From assembly GCA_037043235.1 (NCBI GenBank), contig JAWRVZ010000074.1, positions 2,255,501 through 2,319,500 on the forward strand: a DNA stretch of 64,000 bases. The letters are read 5' to 3'. The notes below the pieces were generated by a model that saw only the letters and a list, made by a program, of their open reading frames with translations, made no database searches and was not told the origin of the DNA. Shown here one piece after another: positions 1 to 11,050 of this stretch. The translations under genes and the position numbers were made by a program. The stretch comes from Rhodeus uyekii. Taxonomy: Eukaryota; Chordata; Actinopteri; Cypriniformes; Acheilognathidae. How positions within the stretch are numbered: position 1 is the stretch's first letter; the number at the start of each line of letters is the position of its first letter.

Positions 1-715
1 CATCGTACTTGCGAGTTCACACACCTCTTTAATATTAGTTTTAGTGATCTCCGACTGGCGAAGTGGGACATCATTAGCGCCGACGTGAATGACAATGTTA
101 GAATATTTACGATTAGCCTTAGCCAGCACTTTTAAATTTGCTTTGACGTCAGGCGCTCTGGCTCCCGGCAAACATGTGACTATGGTGGCTGGAGTCTCTA
201 TTTTCACATTCCGAGTAATAGAATTGCCAATCACTAGGGTACTTTCAACAGGTTTCTCAGTGGGTGCGTCACTGAGTGGGGAGAACCTGTTTGATGTTCT
301 GATCGGAATGGAACAGTGTTTTTTTGACCCGCGATTATGTCACCCAGTTGCCCTGCTGCAAGGGCTCTACAACCGGAACCGAACAATGTACAGGGTTTGC
401 AAAGCTAGTCGCATCCAAAGTAGTATCTAAAGCCCTTGCATTCTTACTATCCTCGATTAAAGTTTGGATGCGTGTCTCTAATTCTGAGACCTTCTCTGTC
501 AGCCTAACTATGTCCCTACATTTATCACATGTAAAGCCTTCACAGCTGACAGAGACAGATAGACTATGCATGAAGCAGGCAGTGCAAGTGACAATTTTGA
601 GAGAAGATGACTCACCGCGTGTGTTGATCCAACTTGTTGACCAGTTGTTTGATGAAGTCGGGAAAAAAAGGCGCGAGCGAGAAAAACGCTGAATGCACGG
701 ACAGTAAGATAGCAC
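1..715 (-). pseudogene. LINE (L2/CR1-type) ORF1 fragment with esterase domain
   Basis: Minus-strand translation gives a cysteine-rich start (CDKC near + 540), a short coiled-coil-like stretch (RLTEKVSELETRIQTL), then after one in-frame stop (near 335) and a frame change near 300 a segment with IVIHVGANDVPLRQSE. The GAND block is the conserved G-x-N-D of SGNH hydrolases. In fish, this combination is typical of ORF1 of L2/CR1-clade non-LTR retrotransposons, where the esterase is thought to act on lipids or aid RNP handling. The reading continues past base 1, so the RT (ORF2) would lie outside the window to the left. The stop and frameshift mark it as dead. The family assignment is from motif recognition, not a search. 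Confidence 0.72.
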
Positions 716-914
716 AATGCTAACGCGTATAGCGACTTAGATTAAAGCTAACGATTACAATATATTAAATAATATAATATTGTATTTAGCAATATAAACG
801 AACGTCGAGTTTAAGATCTAAAACAAAAATCAAGTTTATATGATGGTACAAACGCAATCCACTCGAGCAGACAGGAAACAGCAGTGCAGCAGTCAAAAAC
901 GGTCCGTCTGAGTA

Positions 915-1886
915 GGCCGTCTCCTTAGTGGCCCGAAGAGACAAATCCATGGTCCGGCACAGCTCTGCCACTGCCTCCGGACCGATACCGCCGCCCTCGT
1001 TGAGGTCCCCTAGCAACTCAGCCTGATAAGCCTGCAGCAGTGTTGTGGTGTGTAGGCACGCTGCGGCCTGACTAGAAGCTGAGTATGCTTTCCCCACCAA
1101 AGACAACGTGACGCGCATCGGCTTGGAGGGGAGCGCTGGAGCTTTAATGGAGGACGCAGACTGGGGCATGAGGTAACTCGCAAGAGCCTCGTCCACTTTC
1201 TGCATCCCCCCATAACAATGACCTTGAGCCCCTACAAGATTGGTATACATCGCACTGTTTGGTGTATGAACCTTTTCGGAGGCTGGATTTCTCCAAGATC
1301 TAGATACCTCAGCATGTAAATCGGGTAGAAAGGGCATAGCTCGGCTCGGGGGAGTGACCCGAGCAGGCAGGTAACGTTCGTCTAAAATACTCTTTCTAGG
1401 ACGAGCGCTCCTGGTCTCCGCCGGCCAATCAATCTCCAGTCGAGAGATCGCTCGCGCCACAAACTCAACTAACTCCTCAAACGCCGGCGAGGAGGGTGGC
1501 GAATCCTTCTCGACCGGGTCAACACTAGCTAGTTCCATCTCACTTCCTGAACTTGATAAAGCCAGTGTTGGAGTCACAGCACAAACATCTCTAGGGGAGT
1601 GCTCGTGACTGGGACCCGCTTGATCTCGTGAGGGCTGAGGTAAGGGAGGACCCACCTCAGCTGCCTCAGCGAGATCTATTTGTGATCCCCAGGACTGAGA
1701 GCGCCGCAAAGCCTCGGCTGCTGCAGGTCCCGAACCGCGGGGAACACTGGCCTGAGCGGCCTCGTTACAGACCGCCAGGCGGGAGCGGAGAGCATGCAAG
1801 GAGAACTTCTCGCAGTCCTTACAGCCGGCATTCATAAAGTGCCGACCGCGCATGCTCCACTCCCAAACAGATAACACACATAACAT
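915..1886 (-). pseudogene. DIRS-type Gag-like protein, truncated (copy 1)
   Basis: An open frame of 366 codons (to 786), of which about the first 320 match the Gag at 34912-35676 almost residue for residue. Shared blocks include SILDERYLPARVTPP, LHAEVSRSWR, ALPSKPMRVT and TLLQAYQAELLGDLNEGGG. Gag of DIRS elements packages the RNA into particles. The N-terminal part is frameshifted: copy 2 reads a C-x2-C-L-G-x2-H-A plus C-x2-C zinc-binding-like start, while this copy enters the frame only after it. The last ~45 codons (786-915) are unrelated sequence read through after the truncation point. Identification rests on shared sequence with the copy that also carries RT and recombinase. Confidence 0.65.
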
Positions 1887-2217
1887 GTGTATCCTTGCCC
1901 GTTATAAAACGTGGACAAGGATAAACACATGGTCTGAAATTCTGTTCACTCGCCACACTTTTCACACTCATATTCCCTGATTTTTAAACTATCTTCAAAA
2001 TCACTCTCACACAGACACAGCACGCTGAAGACATTCAGAGCTGGCGCTTCCGGGTTTCGGACGCGCTTTATGCTCTTCCTCATGATGTCACCGGCAATCG
2101 CCGGCAGTGACGCATTCACACGCGTTCGTCTCTCATTGGTTGCACAGATCTTCACGTGACTGAAGCAAGGCTATTTCCCCTAGCGCTTTAACGTAGCTCG
2201 AGTTCCCTGAAAGGGAA
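915..2217 (-). mobile_element. DIRS-like retrotransposon copy 1, 5' terminus plus gag
   Basis: Minus-strand element whose right edge (about 1985-2217) carries a leader nearly identical to that at 35930-36150, ending in the short palindrome GTTCCCTGAAAGGGAAC. Gag follows at 915-1886. RT, RNase H and tyrosine recombinase are absent; similarity to the second copy stops at about 915, so this is a truncated copy. The leader has about 40 extra bases near 1946-1985 relative to the other copy. DIRS elements integrate with a tyrosine recombinase rather than a DDE integrase and make no target duplication; none was seen. Confidence 0.7.
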
Positions 2218-3004
2218 CCCCGACTTACGAAATTAATCCATTCCGAAGTTGGTTTCGTATGTCGAACTTTTCGTATGTCGGTCAGGCTTTTACATGTTAA
2301 TTGCCCAGTTCGTTCCAAGCCCTACAAAGACACCATATTCAGCATGGGATGAAGCGCATCCTAGCTTTATACTTAACAATAATCTCCCGTTTCTACTCAA
2401 TGAAAAGCACCCTCTTCTTCCCTTTGACTTCAGCAACAATCTTCACATCCATGGTTACTGATTAGAAAAAATTTTATGCTAACAGCAGAGGCTGATGGGA
2501 GCGATAATGACCAATAGGAGAGCAGGATTGTAAAAAGTGTTCCCCTTCTTACATGGACTATTCCAGCCATCCCTGTCATTCAGTGCGAAATGGACTATTC
2601 TTTCAAACTTTCCCTCGGAGTTCAGGAAGTGTCGTGACAGAGGAGAGTTGATGGATGATTAAGGTAAAAGAGATCTGCTGAAGATTGTATATAGTTTATT
2701 GAGTGAAATACAGAGAATTAGTGCCAATCGTTGAGGTTTTATCGATCTATGCACCTTTAATAAATACCAGTTTTGGATCATTCCCTGAGTGAGACATCAT
2801 TGTTTCTGACCGGACAAACTGTAGTCTTCATCAAACCCGAACCAAAATCAGCGCGAATATCAAAACAAAACTCGGAAATCGTCTCCTCGCCGAGATTTCT
2901 TTTTTCGCATCTCGATCATTTTGTCATAACTCGGGCGGAAAAAAAACTGGAATCTTTTATCGTATGTCGAACTTTTCGTACGTAGAGCGTTTCGTAAGTC
3001 GGGG
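2218..3004. mobile_element. Non-autonomous DNA transposon with 15-bp TIRs
   Basis: The block starts with CCCCGACTTACGAAA (2218-2232) and ends with its exact reverse complement (2990-3004). The motif CGTATGTCGAACTTTTCGTA recurs near both ends. There is no transposase-like frame, so it is MITE-like at 787 bp. It abuts the DIRS terminus at 2217. A truncated, diverged relative lies at 50330-50636 (shared AAATCGTC, TTTTTTCGCATCTCGATCATTTTG and the terminal motif). Superfamily is not assigned because no clear target duplication is visible. Confidence 0.75.
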
Positions 3005-3057
3005 TTCTACTGTATATACTTTCATAAATATTTAGATTCATAGATAGATAGATCTAG

Positions 3058-3069
3058 ATATATATACAG

Positions 3070-3138
<69 letters not shown>

Positions 3139-3176
3139 AAGAGAGAGCGAGAGAGAGAGAGAGAGAAAAAGAAAAC
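3058..3176. repeat. TA and GA microsatellites
   Basis: An (AT)n run of about 40 bases is followed directly by an imperfect (GA)n run of about 70 bases. It lies just outside the TIR element that ends at 3004. There is no coding signal. Confidence 0.95.
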
Positions 3177-3239
3177 TCGCCACATTAACACAAACACAAC
3201 ATTTTTAATTTTTTTAATGGATTGTTTTCAGTTTCAGAC

Positions 3240-3750
3240 AACATGTGCAATTGACCACTAGATGCCGCCGTGGAGACAGGTGTTGGTATAGAGTTTCGAA
3301 GCCTTGAAACAATACGGCACATTTGATTCAAGTGTTTCATGAAGCCTCGCTTTGCCCATCACTAGATCGTGGTACAGGCGGTAATCAAGGCAGGCAATTA
3401 TCAATCATCAACGTTATTCCAGGCACAGGTCAGGGCAGGCAGAACAGGGTCAAAACACAGGCAAACAGACAGAATCAGAAACAGGCTAAACAGGCAGGAA
3501 TAGTAACGCTCAGAAACGACAACCGGGGCTAATCAAGACTTCGCGGTGAGTGCATGGGTGAAGAAGTCTTTTATAGTTCATAAGATGAACAACAGCTGGT
3601 GTGAACAAACAGTAATAATGGTGTTCAGCTGGTATGTGTAATCAGTCCAATGTACTGCATGATGGGAAATGTAGTGTAGTGTCAGTTTATGTGTGAGCTC
3701 CCTCTGGTGGCCGTGGAGGGGAGCGCAAAGCTCATATTCATAACAGCCGT
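3240..3750 (-). repeat. hAT-like end plus LTR/promoter-like block
   Basis: Bases 3240-3366 resemble a hAT terminus ending in CCCATCACTAG, similar to 25320-25438. The adjacent block to 3746, read on the minus strand, starts TGTTATGAATATGAG and contains a TATA-like ATAAAAG (near 3565-3575). This is compatible with a solo LTR or other retroelement promoter. No partner copy was found in the window, so the class is uncertain. No gene is seen here. Confidence 0.35.
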
Positions 3751-3774
3751 TTATTGGTGATAATACACGGGCAT

Positions 3775-3840
3775 ACTTGTTAGACAGACAGAATGCAAGA
3801 AAGTATGCAATCTAGTACAGCCACACAACGCACGCACAAA

Positions 3841-3872
<32 letters not shown>

Positions 3873-3915
3873 CACACAAACGCGTGCGCGAAAGGCACGC
3901 ACACACACAAACACA
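3775..3915. repeat. CA/GCAC microsatellite
   Basis: Interspersed CACG, GCAC and (CA)n tracts (densest 3838-3912). It produces low-complexity open frames rich in Cys and Val on the minus strand that are not genes. From 3916 to about 4850 no gene or clear element is visible; the sequence is AT-rich. Confidence 0.9.
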
Positions 3916-5039
3916 TCCCTGCTTCTGTTCTGACACGGTCTGCTCAGAACCGCTGCGGATTGAAGAACGGATAGAATGTTATTAAAATAATTTGTTGAGA
4001 AAGCACATTAGACGGGCAAAACACAAGAAAGTATGCAATCTAGTACAGCGTGATGACCTCATGAATGTTATGAGTGTTTACACTGTGAGAGAAATTGTGT
4101 TTGCAATGTTGGAGAATATAATTAAAGGACTGTATCAAGAATCAAAGGTGTTTTGTATTTTATACTGGTAAATCTCTGCTGTTAGTTGGTGCACATATGC
4201 CTTTTGTTGTTAGCAAACATATACAGTGTATGTACATTTTTTTAGTATGCCGATCGCTTCATCTAAAACTTCATCTAATACTCGCTAAACGTTTATCTCA
4301 ACGCTTTTTTGCTACCCCCGAGGCCGGCGACATAACCGAACTCCACTGTATCTGTGAGATTATGCTTTGCCTTGAACATAATATTTTTTTCTTACAATAG
4401 TTGTTAATGTGTTACTTTACATTTAAAATAGTGGATCTTCAAAGATTTTACTCTGTACACAAATATGATTTCCGAATTCAAATGAAGTCACTTAGTGCAA
4501 GCAAAATCTAAATTAATTTATTCCTCCATGGTATTGCAGAGAGTAATAGGTCCTCTCTTTTACAAAATATAAAGAGGCAGGTCAAAAGTAAATATGATTT
4601 ATTTGTGTCCATTTCAATTTCAATTAAAACTTAGGTAAACAAATGTCTGAGGTTATGACTGTAACACTTTTTCCCTGAGAAGTGAAAAGGACACTGCATT
4701 GATAGACAAAACTTTGGTAAAAGGTCTCAGTGTTAAAGATTCTGAAGCATTTGTAAAACTAGTGATGTAGCGTGTGATGTAGCACGTGCCAGCGGATACG
4801 AAATCTATAAAGGTATGCCAGTACACAATAGAGACAACTTATGCTTCCAGGTATAGGAAGGTGTGGTAAGGAGATGCACCGTCTCGTTCCCTTCTCAAGG
4901 AACAAGGGTAACAGTTGTAACCTGAGTTTGCCTTTCGAGGGACACTTAGGGAAATAATATACCCACTAGCCCACAACGACAAATGCCTGTCCTAGCGTGA
5001 AACTAAAAAGGCAAAACTAAGACAAGAGTACCTGTCCAC

Positions 5040-6583
5040 CTGGAATAAAAGGGAAATGCAAACTATAGTACTGCAAGTACTGTAAGTGTGTGGGGTGACC
5101 CATCTGTGGCATCACATATTTCCTGAAGGGGAACTTCTGAAAGAAGAGCACTAGAAGATGCCATGCTTCTAGTACAGGGGTTTTCAAAGTGTGGGGCGCG
5201 CCTCCCCTGGGGGGCGCCAGAGCATGCCAGTGGAGGCGCGGAGAGTTGTAAAAAATGATAGTCTAATAACTAGTGTTGAGCCGGATACTCGGCTGAAACG
5301 AGTATCCGGTACGGATAAAGCACTTTTGCCGAGTACGAGTATCATACGAGTAATAAGAGTCATTATCTGTGCTCGGATTGAATAAAAATTATCATTGGGT
5401 AGCTGACTGTGTCTGTGTTCTGTGATAGGCTAATCACAGTGCGCCTCCCCCACACATGCAGATTTAATTCATCTCGTCCGCCTCCCCGCCCTGCTCATTC
5501 ACGCGCAGAACACTGAGATGGTGTCTTTCTCTCTCGATCACTCAGGTTCGCGCGTCTTCCGTTAACGTTTAGGGTTTCTTCAGCTTCAGGTTTGTTTTTT
5601 ATTTTGGTTTGTTTGTAGTACTTATTAACCAGTATAGTTCTGGTAAACATGGGGTTTTTGTTCAGACGTGGTTCTTGATAGAATGCGACTAGCGTTGCGT
5701 CTCTGCCTGTTGGAGATTTTTATTTAACCATCTGCTGCTCTATTCAGTTGTTTAACTCCGCGCACTGAGTGTCTGACGCTTTCTTGCTGTTTTTCATACA
5801 AAATAAAGGAATGCAGATCTTAAAAACAGCAACAGACTATTTGATCCGTAGAACACACAGTCCCCCCTCTCTCTCTCTCTCTCGCTCTCTCTCTCTGTCT
5901 CTCTCTCTCTCACTCACTCACACACACGCATACCTGGTGTGGAAATAAATAAATAAAAATTACACTGATCATAAAAAAATTAAAAGTTAAAAATGAGAGT
6001 CATATTTAAATGAAAACTCTTGTTCATTACAGTTTTCTTCATAATTGCAACCGCATGAGTTGGATTAATTGTTGCAAAACTTGTTCTCTATATAGTTTGT
6101 TTGTGATCAAAACCATTGATCTGAAGCTCAATGCTGATGTTGTCATGTAAATAGTTTTCTAATCAGCAATAAATATAACAATTTCTGATCGACCCATTAA
6201 AAATAACATACTGGCTAAAGCCCACCCACTTCCGGGTTAAAATCCACCCACTTCCGGGTTATGCCCCGCCCAGTCCGAGTACAGATACAAGGGTGGGGGC
6301 GGGCGGCGTTGGGTGGGTTGTGTCAAAAGGAAGGCCCACTGTCTCAGACTTTGAAAACCTCTGTTCTAGTAGAATGGCCCCTTATTGCCAGAGGTGAAGG
6401 CATATTGCGCACCTGATAGGCCAGAGAGATTTCTTGAAAAATCCAGTTACTAACTGTTTGTTTAGAAGCCAGAAAGCTCTGGCTAGGTGATCTGAAGAAC
6501 ACCAGCAACTGGTCTGACTTTCTCCATTGGGACTCTGGAATGAGCCGCAGGCCATGCTTCACAGAGGAAATGTATGACTAACT
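5040..6583 (-). pseudogene. DIRS tyrosine recombinase C-terminal part, split by hAT
   Basis: The minus-strand frame 6344-6562 reads WRKSDQLLVFF, ASKQTVSNWIF and SPLAIRGHSTR, the C-terminal half of a DIRS tyrosine recombinase including the H-x-x-R catalytic box (HSTR). The frame continues on the far side of the 5175-6363 insertion as SMASSSALLSEVPLQEICDA (about 5110-5170). Together these match the block that follows HSTR in the copy at 31500-31750. Tyrosine recombinases join the circular cDNA to the genome. The insertion and later decay (loss of the region with the nucleophilic Tyr) make it inactive. Confidence 0.72.
5175..6363. mobile_element. Non-autonomous hAT element with perfect 8-bp TSD
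   Basis: The left end is CAGGGGTTTTCAAAGTGTGG and the right end CAGACTTTGAAAACCTCTG, imperfect TIRs. The flanks carry an exact 8-bp duplication TTCTAGTA (5167-5174 and 6364-6371), as expected for hAT transposition. Length is 1189 bp with no transposase frame. Internal features include a CT microsatellite (5868-5925). It lies inside the DIRS recombinase pseudogene, so it is younger than that element. Confidence 0.9.
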
Positions 6584-7624
6584 CAGGGGTGTCAAACTCA
6601 TTTCGGTCGGGGGGCCGCATAGTGCTTAATCTGATGTCAAGGGGACGAGACCACTAAACTCATGGCAAAATTACATAGAACTAACAATAAGTCCGCTTTT
6701 TTGTGGACTATATTATATTAGTACATTATATTATAAATTATATTAAGTTATACAAATCTTTAAATTAAATGAATTGTCCTTTTACAAAATATATTATGAA
6801 CAACCTACGTAGTATGTGCAGTTTTAAAAACACCATTACTCAGTTTAACATTTATTTTAAGTGCATTATGCATAAAAAAGTGTCTATTATTTTACAGTGA
6901 TGCAAAGCATTTAGTCACAGTTTTGTGGAACTTAAAAACACTGTCCTGCATGTTAACAACAACAACAAAAAAATTAAATTAATTTTCCGACTCTGGGAAG
7001 CAATTCTGAACATGAATTTACTTCACACACTTAAAATCTTAAGTGGCAGCGGTTTAAAAAAAATGTATGTGTATGTGTGTTTTTTTATGTGAACAAAATA
7101 ACTTTATCAATATGCGAAAATTGCAATTTGCAATTAGAGTTCACTAAATACCTGAAATCGTTTCTCAAACTCCCTCAGCAAAAATTTGTGGTCTGTTTCC
7201 TCAGACCCACCAACATTTTATTTACCTTCTGTATTCTCAGTTCTCCGTGCAAGCTGGTGTATTTCTCGCCATGCTGAGTTTCATGTAGTCATGGAGTTTA
7301 GCTTCAAATGGCCACAGATTGCGTAATTTCAGACGGCTGGGTGGCATATGCAAATCTTTCCAATTTACGGCAAGGAAACAACACTCACGACGCTGTGGGC
7401 ACAACTTCATAGATCCGAACGACAGGTAGATCCACATGAACAACGTCGAGATTATGTGGATGCATGCCAAACGCAAACTTATAACACAGTTTGACTCGTC
7501 ACGCATCCCATTTCCATCCTGCCTCACGAGTTTGTGTTCCGAAATCGATTTCGAAGCGATGACGTTTGCAACAGCATTCTCTGCTATAGCTGCCAATTAT
7601 CCCGTGTAGATATTCGGTTAAAAT

Positions 7625-7657
<33 letters not shown>

Positions 7658-7849
7658 GGTTGCCAGGGCCAACAGAAAAGCGCGTAAACTGACAGAACCA
7701 AATGCCAAACAGACCCTGAAGCTCAGAGCTGCCATCTGCTGTTAGCTCCACCGAAAATGAAAATGATTTTTTTCATACTGCAGATTTATCTCCCGGGCCG
7801 GACTGAACCCCCTGGCGGGCCGGATCCGGCTGTACGTTTGACACCCCTG
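6584..7849. mobile_element. Non-autonomous hAT element with perfect 8-bp TSD
   Basis: The ends are CAGGGGTGTCAAACTCATTT and ACGTTTGACACCCCTG. The 8-bp duplication GACTAACT flanks both sides (6576-6583, 7850-7857). Length is 1266 bp, AT-rich, with a GAT trinucleotide run at 7624-7657. No transposase was recognised, although minus-strand frames at 7237-7735 are open by chance. It is also inserted into the DIRS remnant. Confidence 0.9.
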
Positions 7850-7851
7850 GA

Positions 7852-8150
7852 CTAACTGGTGTGTTCATCACTCAGAGGGACATGGAATGTGGAAGTGTGG
7901 ATGGGGCGAGCCAAGCAGAGAAGCAATATGGGTCTAACCCCTGCAGAATGATTAGGGGAAATAGGCTTAGTCTTGGCCACGTCTGTACCATAGCATCGAG
8001 GTCCAGAAGAGCTTGGAAAAAAAAACCCACAGAGGATATTCTGTTCTCTCTTGAGGAGCAGTTCCATTTCCGCTGAGCTGAGCCTCTTCCATATCATCTC
8101 CACCATCTCGGGGTGGGGTCTCCATTCCCAGAGACTCAAACTTTTTGGGT
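7852..8150 (-). pseudogene. DIRS Pol fragment downstream of RNase H
   Basis: The minus frame reads EWRPHPEMVEMIWKRL followed by AEMELLLKREQ. This pattern occurs in DIRS-type polyproteins between RNase H and the recombinase. Frameshifts are evident in the following Ser/Pro-rich part. It is bounded on the left by the hAT element ending at 7849 and on the right by an LTR-like block at 8175. Confidence 0.55.
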
Positions 8151-8174
8151 TACATTTTGGGTTTGGTACATATT

Positions 8175-8490
8175 GTAGGGGGAATTACAGTTAAGACCTG
8201 AGGACCAGATATGTTGAATGAAGACCAGGAGTCAGAAGTGCAGTCAATAGAAGAATTTTAGTGAAATTTAGTTTGCAGTTTCATCAGCAGAAGCCAGCTT
8301 CAAATCTCACAAGGAGTTCATGGGCCGCCCCGCCATACAATAACATTGTTACAGTAATTATACTCTAACAGAGGGTGCTAACTACGTCATTGCTGAAGGT
8401 TAAATGATTCTGATTGGCAAACAAAGAAAGATAAACAAAACTAGTAATTTTCCACACAAGAGCAGACAGTGAGAAGTCTGTAATCACTCT
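8175..8490 (+). repeat. LTR-like fragment (pair with 18190-18471)
   Basis: Begins TGTAGGGGGAATTACAG and matches, as its reverse complement, the block ending at 18471. Shared stretches include ACCAGATATGTTGAATGAAG and AAATGATTCTGATTGGC. Start with TG and insertion inside a DIRS remnant suggest an LTR. No internal coding region is attached in either copy, so solo-LTR status is an inference. An unclassified LTR-like or MITE-like block with a TGTCAGG edge follows at 8554-9013. Confidence 0.5.
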
Positions 8491-9059
8491 TTACAAATCA
8501 TTCAAATAGGAAAAAAAAAAACATATTAGCAAATAAGACAAAGAAAAGAATATTGTCAGGAATAAAAGACAAAACCGGATTCAAGTGCAAATGATGATGA
8601 TTTATTACAAGACTGAAGAACAAGGAAGTAACAATGTCCAGAGAAAGCAGGCGGCGCAGGGACTCAATGGGCTGATGAGTGAAGACGCTGTGTAGTGATA
8701 ATAAGTTGTGAGTGAAACACGGAACACTGGAAATACGAAACATGAAGATACACTGACACGAGAACACACATACACAGGACGGCTGGAGAGACTGACGTGG
8801 CAACACATGGAAGGTAAAGACTTGACAACAAACAGGTGGTGAGACAGGAACTAAGTAAGCAGAGGAAATATGGATCAGGTGCGAGAGATGATGACGGTGG
8901 AGGTGATCAGTGACCTCCCACCATCCCCTCGCATACACACACAGGCAGTAACTAGGAGACAATGAATTCATGAAATGAATAAAAAAAAAATGAATTCATT
9001 CCTGCAACCCTGACCACAAATTCCACAGACACAGACTGGGTTTCCCCTCAGAGAAAACC

Positions 9060-9420
9060 CCCTTTTTTCTGAGACACCACTATATGGGTCACATATGCAG
9101 GAGGTCAAAAAGAATAACATTGGATGTATGAGCATGATGCATGAAAATTCTTCACAGTGATGGCCTGGCCTAGCTTCACCCTGGACACCATACCCTGGAA
9201 AGATTTAATATGTGCAGGAGAGAGCTGTGCATGCATCATACTCCAGCCCCATATTACACTTAGGAACATAATCATCTGAGCTGGTGTCAACATTCTCTTT
9301 GTCGTATTGCGTGTAAACCAAGGGCACTTTATGTGGGCAAGGATGACACCTCATTGCCAAACACCCTTGAAGCCCAGTAGCCTCAACGGGGGGCGATGCT
9401 GCCTCCATGCATTTGGTGAA
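9060..9420 (-). pseudogene. DIRS reverse transcriptase/RNase H remnant
   Basis: The minus frame has LTPAQMIMFLSVIWGWSM, then HAQLSPAHIKSFQGMVS and GQAITVKNF. It parallels the segment at 33639-33953 (VLSPTQRSTFLGVIWDSVAM, SARLSPERIQAVRLAVKS, GQPL) in the better preserved DIRS copy. This region lies between the RT palm and RNase H. The catalytic part is missing and frames are broken. Confidence 0.65.
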
Positions 9421-9599
9421 TCTTAAAAATAAACCTAAAATGTTTCAGCTTCAACACCATTGTAACATTTTTTTGGAGTTCTTTAGCACCAAAATAGATA
9501 ATATACTGTACGAAACCACATTCTTTCCACCCATACTTCTGCTGCTTCATCCTTATCCTCCAATATCTCCGCTTTTTGGTATTTCTCTTTATCTAATAT

Positions 9600-10205
9600 G
9601 GTTTTAAAACTGAAAGCCTAAACTTCTAGAGTTGATCCAATACCATCTTGTCTTTTTCAATCATATTTTGATTCCCTCTTTCCTGTTGTTTTGAGAATTA
9701 TTAATAATTTTCTGTGCACCGGTGTTGTGCCCATAGCACTTAAAACTGCTGCTGTCATCCCTGGACCAAAAACTAATAACATGGATTTTGATAATCTGAA
9801 TTATTTTTGCCCCATCTCTTATCTTCCATTTCTTGCTAAAATTTTAGAACAAATAGTGGCATCTCAATTGCTTTCTCATATTTCCTCTAATGATCTTTTT
9901 GAGCCACTTCAGTTTTAAACAGCGTTAGTTAAGGTCACTAATGACTTGTTAATGGCTTTTGATTCAGGTGGTCTGTCTATAATCTTCTTGATTTTAGTGC
10001 CGCCTTTGACACTATAGATCACTCCATTTTAATTAGCCGTTTAGAGACTGTCTTTGGAGTTTCTGATTCTACATTAAAGTGGTTTGAGTCTTACCTCTCT
10101 GATCTCAAGCAGTTTGTTGTGATGGGTGATTGCAAGTCTGAGGTCAGTGTGGTGCGCTCTGGTGTTCCCCGGGGATCAGTTTTGGGACCTTTACCTTTAC
10201 TCCAA
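9600..10205 (+). pseudogene. L2/CR1-type LINE reverse transcriptase remnant
   Basis: The frame 9691-9918 reads VPIALKTAAVIPGPK and LNYFCPISYLPFLAKILEQI, the N-terminal RT blocks of L2/CR1 elements. After a stop, other frames continue with ALVKVTNDLLMAFDSGG, a DFSAAFDT-like block, VMGDCKSEVSVV and a GVPRGSVLGP-like block, ending near 10200. At least three frameshifts are needed. The YADD catalytic box is not reached before unrelated sequence starts. Confidence 0.72.
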
Positions 10206-10639
10206 CCAGACTGAACTGAATTTAATATTTTGACCTGAATTGTCAATATAATAATCATGTATGAGGCCGATCACAGTGATGCGATTATTGCGAATCAAAG
10301 TCATAGCGCCACCAAATGGTGGGGTTAGTTTTACCTACAGTAATGAAACAGTATATAGGCCTAACCAAAAACAAATCTAACCCTAACCCTATGCTCATCA
10401 ATTTAGATAACTTTCTAATTTATACTCATTAGCTCTGACCAATAGGAAGTCTGCCATTTTGGCTTGAATGTGGATTTGTTTATAAAAAAAAAAAAAAAAA
10501 AAAAAAACAGGCTTTATTCCTACATGAAATAGTAATAACATTAAAAAAGAACACATACGAGTTTTTTTTTCTAAGAAATGTTGTATTTTGTTCAAAAAGT
10601 TGTTAAATCTTCTGCATCGCTCTCTGTCTGTCCCCCCAT

Positions 10640-11050
10640 CTTGACTTAAACAATGTGTGTGTGAGCGACAATGAGTGACAACTTGTGGTTCCATCACAGA
10701 AAGTCACAAAAGTCACACTCTCAAGGACATTTTCATTCAACGTTCCTTGCTGGTGGAGCAATCTCCCTGCCTTCATCTGGAATGCAGAATCCCTGTCAAT
10801 ATTCAAAAGAAAGCTGAAAACTCATCTCTTCCATGAGCACAGACCTAATATAACACAGACACAAATAAAATCCTTTCTTGCTTTCGCTTTACTTTAGTCC
10901 CTCCATTTTCCATACTTATACCACTTCAAGTAAGGTTCAAATCTTTGTATTGTGAGCACTCTTTTGTCCATTTGCCTCTTCAGAATCACTTTCTGTATTC
11001 ATGACGTTGTAAGTCGTTTTCATTGCTGTCTGCCTTGGTCTGCATTAAAG
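10640..11050 (+). pseudogene. LINE RT C-terminal end and 3' tail
   Basis: The plus frame from 10685 reads LSRTFSFNVPCWWSNLP followed by SLSIFKRKLKTHLF, the standard C-terminal block of L2-type LINE polyproteins, ending with a stop at 10895. Non-coding tail sequence follows. A poly-A/poly-T tract at 10482-10508 lies upstream. It may belong to the same insertion as 9600-10205 with an internal loss, but this is not proven. 11050-11700 shows no gene. Confidence 0.65.

Larger units (their letters stand above)
4860..9420 (-). mobile_element. Old DIRS-like element, polymerase to recombinase part, broken by insertions
   Basis: Minus-strand remnants occur in the expected DIRS order reading leftward: RT/RNase H connection (9105-9400), post-RNase H region (7852-8139), tyrosine recombinase (5040-6562), then a decayed terminus around 4860-4935 with CTCGTTCCCTTCTC and GTAACCTGAG motifs like those at 59041-59371. 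Two hAT insertions and an LTR-like block (8175-9013) interrupt it. No gag remains. All frames are degenerate. Calling it one element is inference from order, strand and clean re-joining of the reading frame across the 5175-6363 insertion. Confidence 0.68.

Noticed and set aside
8498..8971. 157-codon minus-strand frame rich in His, Leu and Ser
   Set aside because: It lies in a repeat-like block with poly-A ends and low complexity; no domain is visible.
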